Source: JACRLV01 sp045863555 (GTDB lineage Bacteria > Planctomycetota > Phycisphaerae > UBA1845 > Fen-1342). Taken from it: a DNA stretch of 44,520 nucleotides. This document shows, in pieces, positions 42,625-44,520 of the stretch. The position numbers and the translations under genes were made by a program. Under the pieces are notes generated by a model that searched no databases, was not told where the DNA came from, and worked only from the letters and a program-made list of their open reading frames with translations. Where the stretch lies: assembly GCA_045863555.1 (NCBI GenBank), contig BTUU01000027.1, positions 1 to 44,520 of the forward strand, read 5' to 3'. Within the stretch, counting starts at the first letter, position 1, and every line of letters starts with the position of its first letter.

Positions 42625-43062
42625 TCATTTGGCGCGGTACTTCGCGGCGGACCATTCCGCGTCGATCTGATAGAACTCCACAGAGGTGACCTGCCCCAAA
42701 CCGGTCTGGCCGGCTTCGTACATCGTCTTGGCGCGGTGGGCCAATTCGGTCATCCGCGTCAAATGCGCTTCGGCGGCGGCCAATGCTGCGGGGCGATCCG
42801 CAGCGGCGTCCTGCTCGGCCTCCATCCAGCGTTTGGACCACAGGTACGTCTCCTCAGCCGATGCGCGGGCCTCGCCGCGTTTCAGCGGCTCGACAACGAG
42901 CTGTTCGTACACGCTCTTGGCGGCGGCGACGCGCCGGTGCACCAGCGGAGCGGCCTTCCCGGCTGGTCGCGATGCCGTTTGTCCGAGGACGAGGATTGTC
43001 AGCGCCGCCGCACCGACGACGATCACGGCGCGCGCTCCATGGCGATTGACGTGAAAATGCAT
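42625..43062 (-). CDS. Small membrane-anchored or secreted TolC-fragment-like protein
   Basis: 145 aa from the ATG at 43062 (AAGGAG). N-terminal signal anchor (AVIVVGAAALTILVLGQTA). The remainder is helical (KSVYEQLVVEPLKRGEARAS, then ALAAAEAHLTRMTELAHRAK, ending VTSVEFYQIDAEWSAAKYRA), like a single helical hairpin from a TolC-type channel or a coiled-coil adaptor. It lies near metal-RND genes but is on its own transcript. Function unknown. Confidence 0.65.
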   Translation of the reverse strand: MHFHVNRHGARAVIVVGAAALTILVLGQTASRPAGKAAPLVHRRVAAAKSVYEQLVVEPLKRGEARASAEETYLWSKRWMEAEQDAAADRPAALAAAEAHLTRMTELAHRAKTMYEAGQTGLGQVTSVEFYQIDAEWSAAKYRAK

Positions 43063-43177
43063 GACACGCTCCTTTCTGAAGGGAGTTTCCCGTGGGACGC
43101 CGCGCGCTGGCGGCATCGACGAACTTTCGTAATCGGTGTGGTGAGAAAACGCGAATTCAAAGGGAATCTGAGCGCAG

Positions 43178-43207
43178 AAGCCCGGCCGGAGTATGCCGGC
43201 CGGGCTT
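43178..43207 (-). terminator. Hairpin terminator between two minus-strand genes
   Basis: AAGCCCGGCCGG pairs with CCGGCCGGGCTT (43196-43207) around a six-base loop, giving a 12-bp GC-rich stem. It lies between the stop of the His/Tyr-rich secreted gene (43235) and the start of the next gene (43062). The T-tract after it on the minus strand is weak. Confidence 0.6.
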
Positions 43208-43234
43208 TCCGTATGCCAGTTTGCAGGGATACGG

Positions 43235-43582
43235 CTAGTGACGGCCGCGGCGCTGGTGCCGGTCGCTGCGCTGGCCGCCGTGGCGATCCGCCCGGTAGCT
43301 GTGATGCCGGTCCGACCGATATCCGTGGTGACGATCGCCCACGTTCACGCCCAGTGAGAACGACCGGTAGTTCGGCGCGCTGTAGTACACGGGCGGCGGC
43401 GCGTAGTAGCGCGGGGCCGTGTATACCACCTGCGGCGCTGGTGTGTAAACCCACGGCGGAGAGGCATACACCGGCCCGCTGCCGTAGCTGCCGCACTGCA
43501 CGTTGGCCGTGGACGGAATCGCCGCCATTGCCAGTACGGCCAGGCCCGCGACGACGGGCAGACTCAGAACAGAACGACTCAT
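43235..43582 (-). CDS. Secreted Tyr/Pro/His-rich protein
   Basis: 115 aa from the ATG at 43582 with AAGGAGA upstream. Signal peptide (VVAGLAVLAMAAIPSTANV), then a Tyr/Pro-rich middle (VYASPPWVYTPAPQVVYTAP) and a His/Arg/Asp-rich tail repeating a Asp-Arg-His unit (DRHHGYRSDRHHSYRADRHG). Similar small 'His-rich, Tyr-Pro' secreted proteins appear in planctomycete genomes. A metal-binding role is plausible; no family assigned. Confidence 0.7.
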   Translation of the reverse strand: MSRSVLSLPVVAGLAVLAMAAIPSTANVQCGSYGSGPVYASPPWVYTPAPQVVYTAPRYYAPPPVYYSAPNYRSFSLGVNVGDRHHGYRSDRHHSYRADRHGGQRSDRHQRRGRH

Positions 43583-43783
43583 GACACGTCTCCTTCGACA
43601 GCCGGCCTGACTTCGCAGCTCGCCGCGAAAGGTTGGGGGACTGCCCATTTCGTAGACACTGCACGGCTTCGGAGGATTGCGTATTCACGTCGGTCCCTCG
43701 AATCGGATCGAGGATGGCAGTTCGGCGCATTCTCTTCGCCGATCCCGCGCGGTCACCGCATGGTGGCGCGATCGTTGACAAGG

Positions 43784-44299
43784 TTATTTCTTTAACTCGA
43801 ACGAGGCGACGCCCTTCTTGCCGTCCTTGCCCTCGATTTCGACCCACAGTTTGCTGGCGGCGGGCAGCGGGTCGGGCACTTCCGCGTGCGTGTGCCACTT
43901 GCCTTCTTCGACTTCCGCCTTGGCTTTGATTGAGCCTTTCGCATCCTCCGTGCCGATCCAGAACCGCACAGCCGCGGCGTTTCCGAGGCCGCCATTGATC
44001 CACACGTCGACTGCCGCGTCGCCGCCGGGCTTGATGTCGCCCGCGTCGCGCGCGGCTTTAACCTTCATGCCGTTGACGGTTGCCTCTCCCAATTCAATCG
44101 ACGGGCCGTGAGCACCATGCGTGTCGGCCTCCTTGCCATGATCGTGATCGTCCTTCTCGCCGGGCTTGTGGTCATGATCGTCCTGTTTGGCTGCGCCGGA
44201 CGATCCGCCGGCCGCGGGCTTGGTGGATTCCGGCTTGCGTTCGCAGCCTGCCAGGGCGACCGCGACGGACAACATCGAAACAAGAATGAGTGTACGCAT
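43784..44299 (-). CDS. His/Asp-rich lipoprotein next to an RND pump
   Basis: 171 aa. Lipobox VALAGC at residue ~19, then a His/Asp-rich segment (DDHDHKPGEKDDHDHGKEAD followed by HGAHG) typical of CzcB/CusB-adjacent metal buffers, then a beta-rich domain (GMKVKAARDAGDIKPGG, FWIGTEDAKGSIKAKAEV, WVEIEGKDGKKGVASFEL) like an Ig-type or DUF fold. It lies six bases after the RND gene running off the window, so both are one operon. Likely a periplasmic metal-binding accessory. Confidence 0.75.
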   Translation of the reverse strand: MRTLILVSMLSVAVALAGCERKPESTKPAAGGSSGAAKQDDHDHKPGEKDDHDHGKEADTHGAHGPSIELGEATVNGMKVKAARDAGDIKPGGDAAVDVWINGGLGNAAAVRFWIGTEDAKGSIKAKAEVEEGKWHTHAEVPDPLPAASKLWVEIEGKDGKKGVASFELKK

Positions 44300-44305
44300 G
44301 ACGAA

Positions 44306-44520
44306 TCAACTCCCTTTCACAGTGGGTTGCACGCGGCGGCGCAGCACGGCTCCCACGAGCCGGCTGAATACGCCGCGCGGATCAGAGGTCGAACGCTTCA
44401 GGCCGAAGACCAGCGAATAGCCCGCCGGCACGACAACCAGATTCAGGAACGTTGAGGTGATCAAACCGCCCAGCACAACAATGGCCAGCGGCGCCAGCAG
44501 TTCGCTGCCCGGCTCGCCCT
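44306..44520 (-). CDS. C-terminus of a heavy-metal RND pump (partial)
   Basis: The window's last 215 bases encode ~70 C-terminal residues of an RND pump: GEPGSELLAPLAIVVLGGLI, TSTFLNLVVVPAGYSLVFGL, then a basic tail RVQPTVKGS and stop TGA (44306-44308). The GxGsExxxPLAxVxxGGLxTSTxLxLxxVPxxY pattern is the final TM helix of CzcA/CusA-like pumps. The rest lies beyond the right edge. Confidence 0.88.
   Translation of the reverse strand, partial: GEPGSELLAPLAIVVLGGLITSTFLNLVVVPAGYSLVFGLKRSTSDPRGVFSRLVGAVLRRRVQPTVKGS

Overview
This is a high-GC window (roughly 63-65% by eye) from a Gram-negative-type bacterium that makes lipid A precursors (lpxD) and has many lipoproteins with a GGC-P or GC-P lipobox. 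That lipoprotein style, the RND pumps with extra membrane segments, the heavy-metal-binding zinc-ribbon-like domains fused to metal transporters, and the DUF2934, STAS and PP2C genes suggest Planctomycetota (possibly Phycisphaerae) or a relative. The taxonomy is inferred from gene style, not from a marker gene. I saw no IS element, integrase or CRISPR array.

Region 1 (1-11.9 kb, all on the minus strand). A nine-gene block reads leftwards from a strong sigma-54 (-24/-12) promoter at 9205-9220: small lipoprotein, STAS protein, DUF2934 protein, SpoIIE/PP2C phosphatase, AcrA-type adaptor, AcrB-type RND pump, YHS-like soluble protein, patatin-like lipoprotein and a membrane-anchored protein cut by the window edge. 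Several junctions overlap or are only a few bases apart. Just upstream lie an EAL-domain c-di-GMP phosphodiesterase and a GAF/AAA+/Fis sigma-54 activator with an intact GAFTGA loop. Together these look like a self-contained, sigma-54-driven envelope or efflux response module.

Region 2 (11.8-13.0 kb). About 1.1 kb without a recognisable protein gene, carrying the 5' half of a tRNA-Arg(CCT) gene that breaks off at the anticodon loop, and two perfect palindromes.

Region 3 (13.0-30.4 kb), a copper/silver resistance island. On the minus strand: a secreted triple YHS/TRASH-like protein, a P1B-1 Cu ATPase (YHS plus two HMBD domains), a CusC-like outer-membrane factor, a tiny lipoprotein, CusB with three HMBDs, and CusA. 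Divergently, on the plus strand: an ECF sigma factor, a Cys-rich anti-sigma factor, a multicopper oxidase, a CxxC HMA-domain lipoprotein, an outer-membrane barrel, a four-TM protein, a methyltransferase, and a Met/Asp/His-rich lipoprotein behind a second sigma-54-type promoter (29530-29545).

Region 4 (30.4-34.4 kb), mixed live and decaying genes. A class I SAM methyltransferase on the minus strand reads through an in-frame TGA that sits where related arsenite-methyltransferase-like proteins have a Cys. A bacterial SECIS-like hairpin follows the TGA, so this is probably a selenoprotein (243 aa, Sec196). It is divergent from a LysR regulator. Beyond it, a truncated fibronectin-III gene and a truncated ABC permease meet head to head at one breakpoint, followed by an ABC ATPase frameshifted by a 5-bp tandem duplication.

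Region 5 (34.8-44.5 kb). A DMT/EamA transporter with a His-rich tail, an acetolactate-decarboxylase-like lipoprotein, a P1B-2 Zn/Cd ATPase, a truncated lpxA, lpxD, a coupled 94-aa hypothetical protein, several small secreted proteins, a His-rich lipoprotein, and the C-terminus of another heavy-metal-type RND pump running off the right edge.
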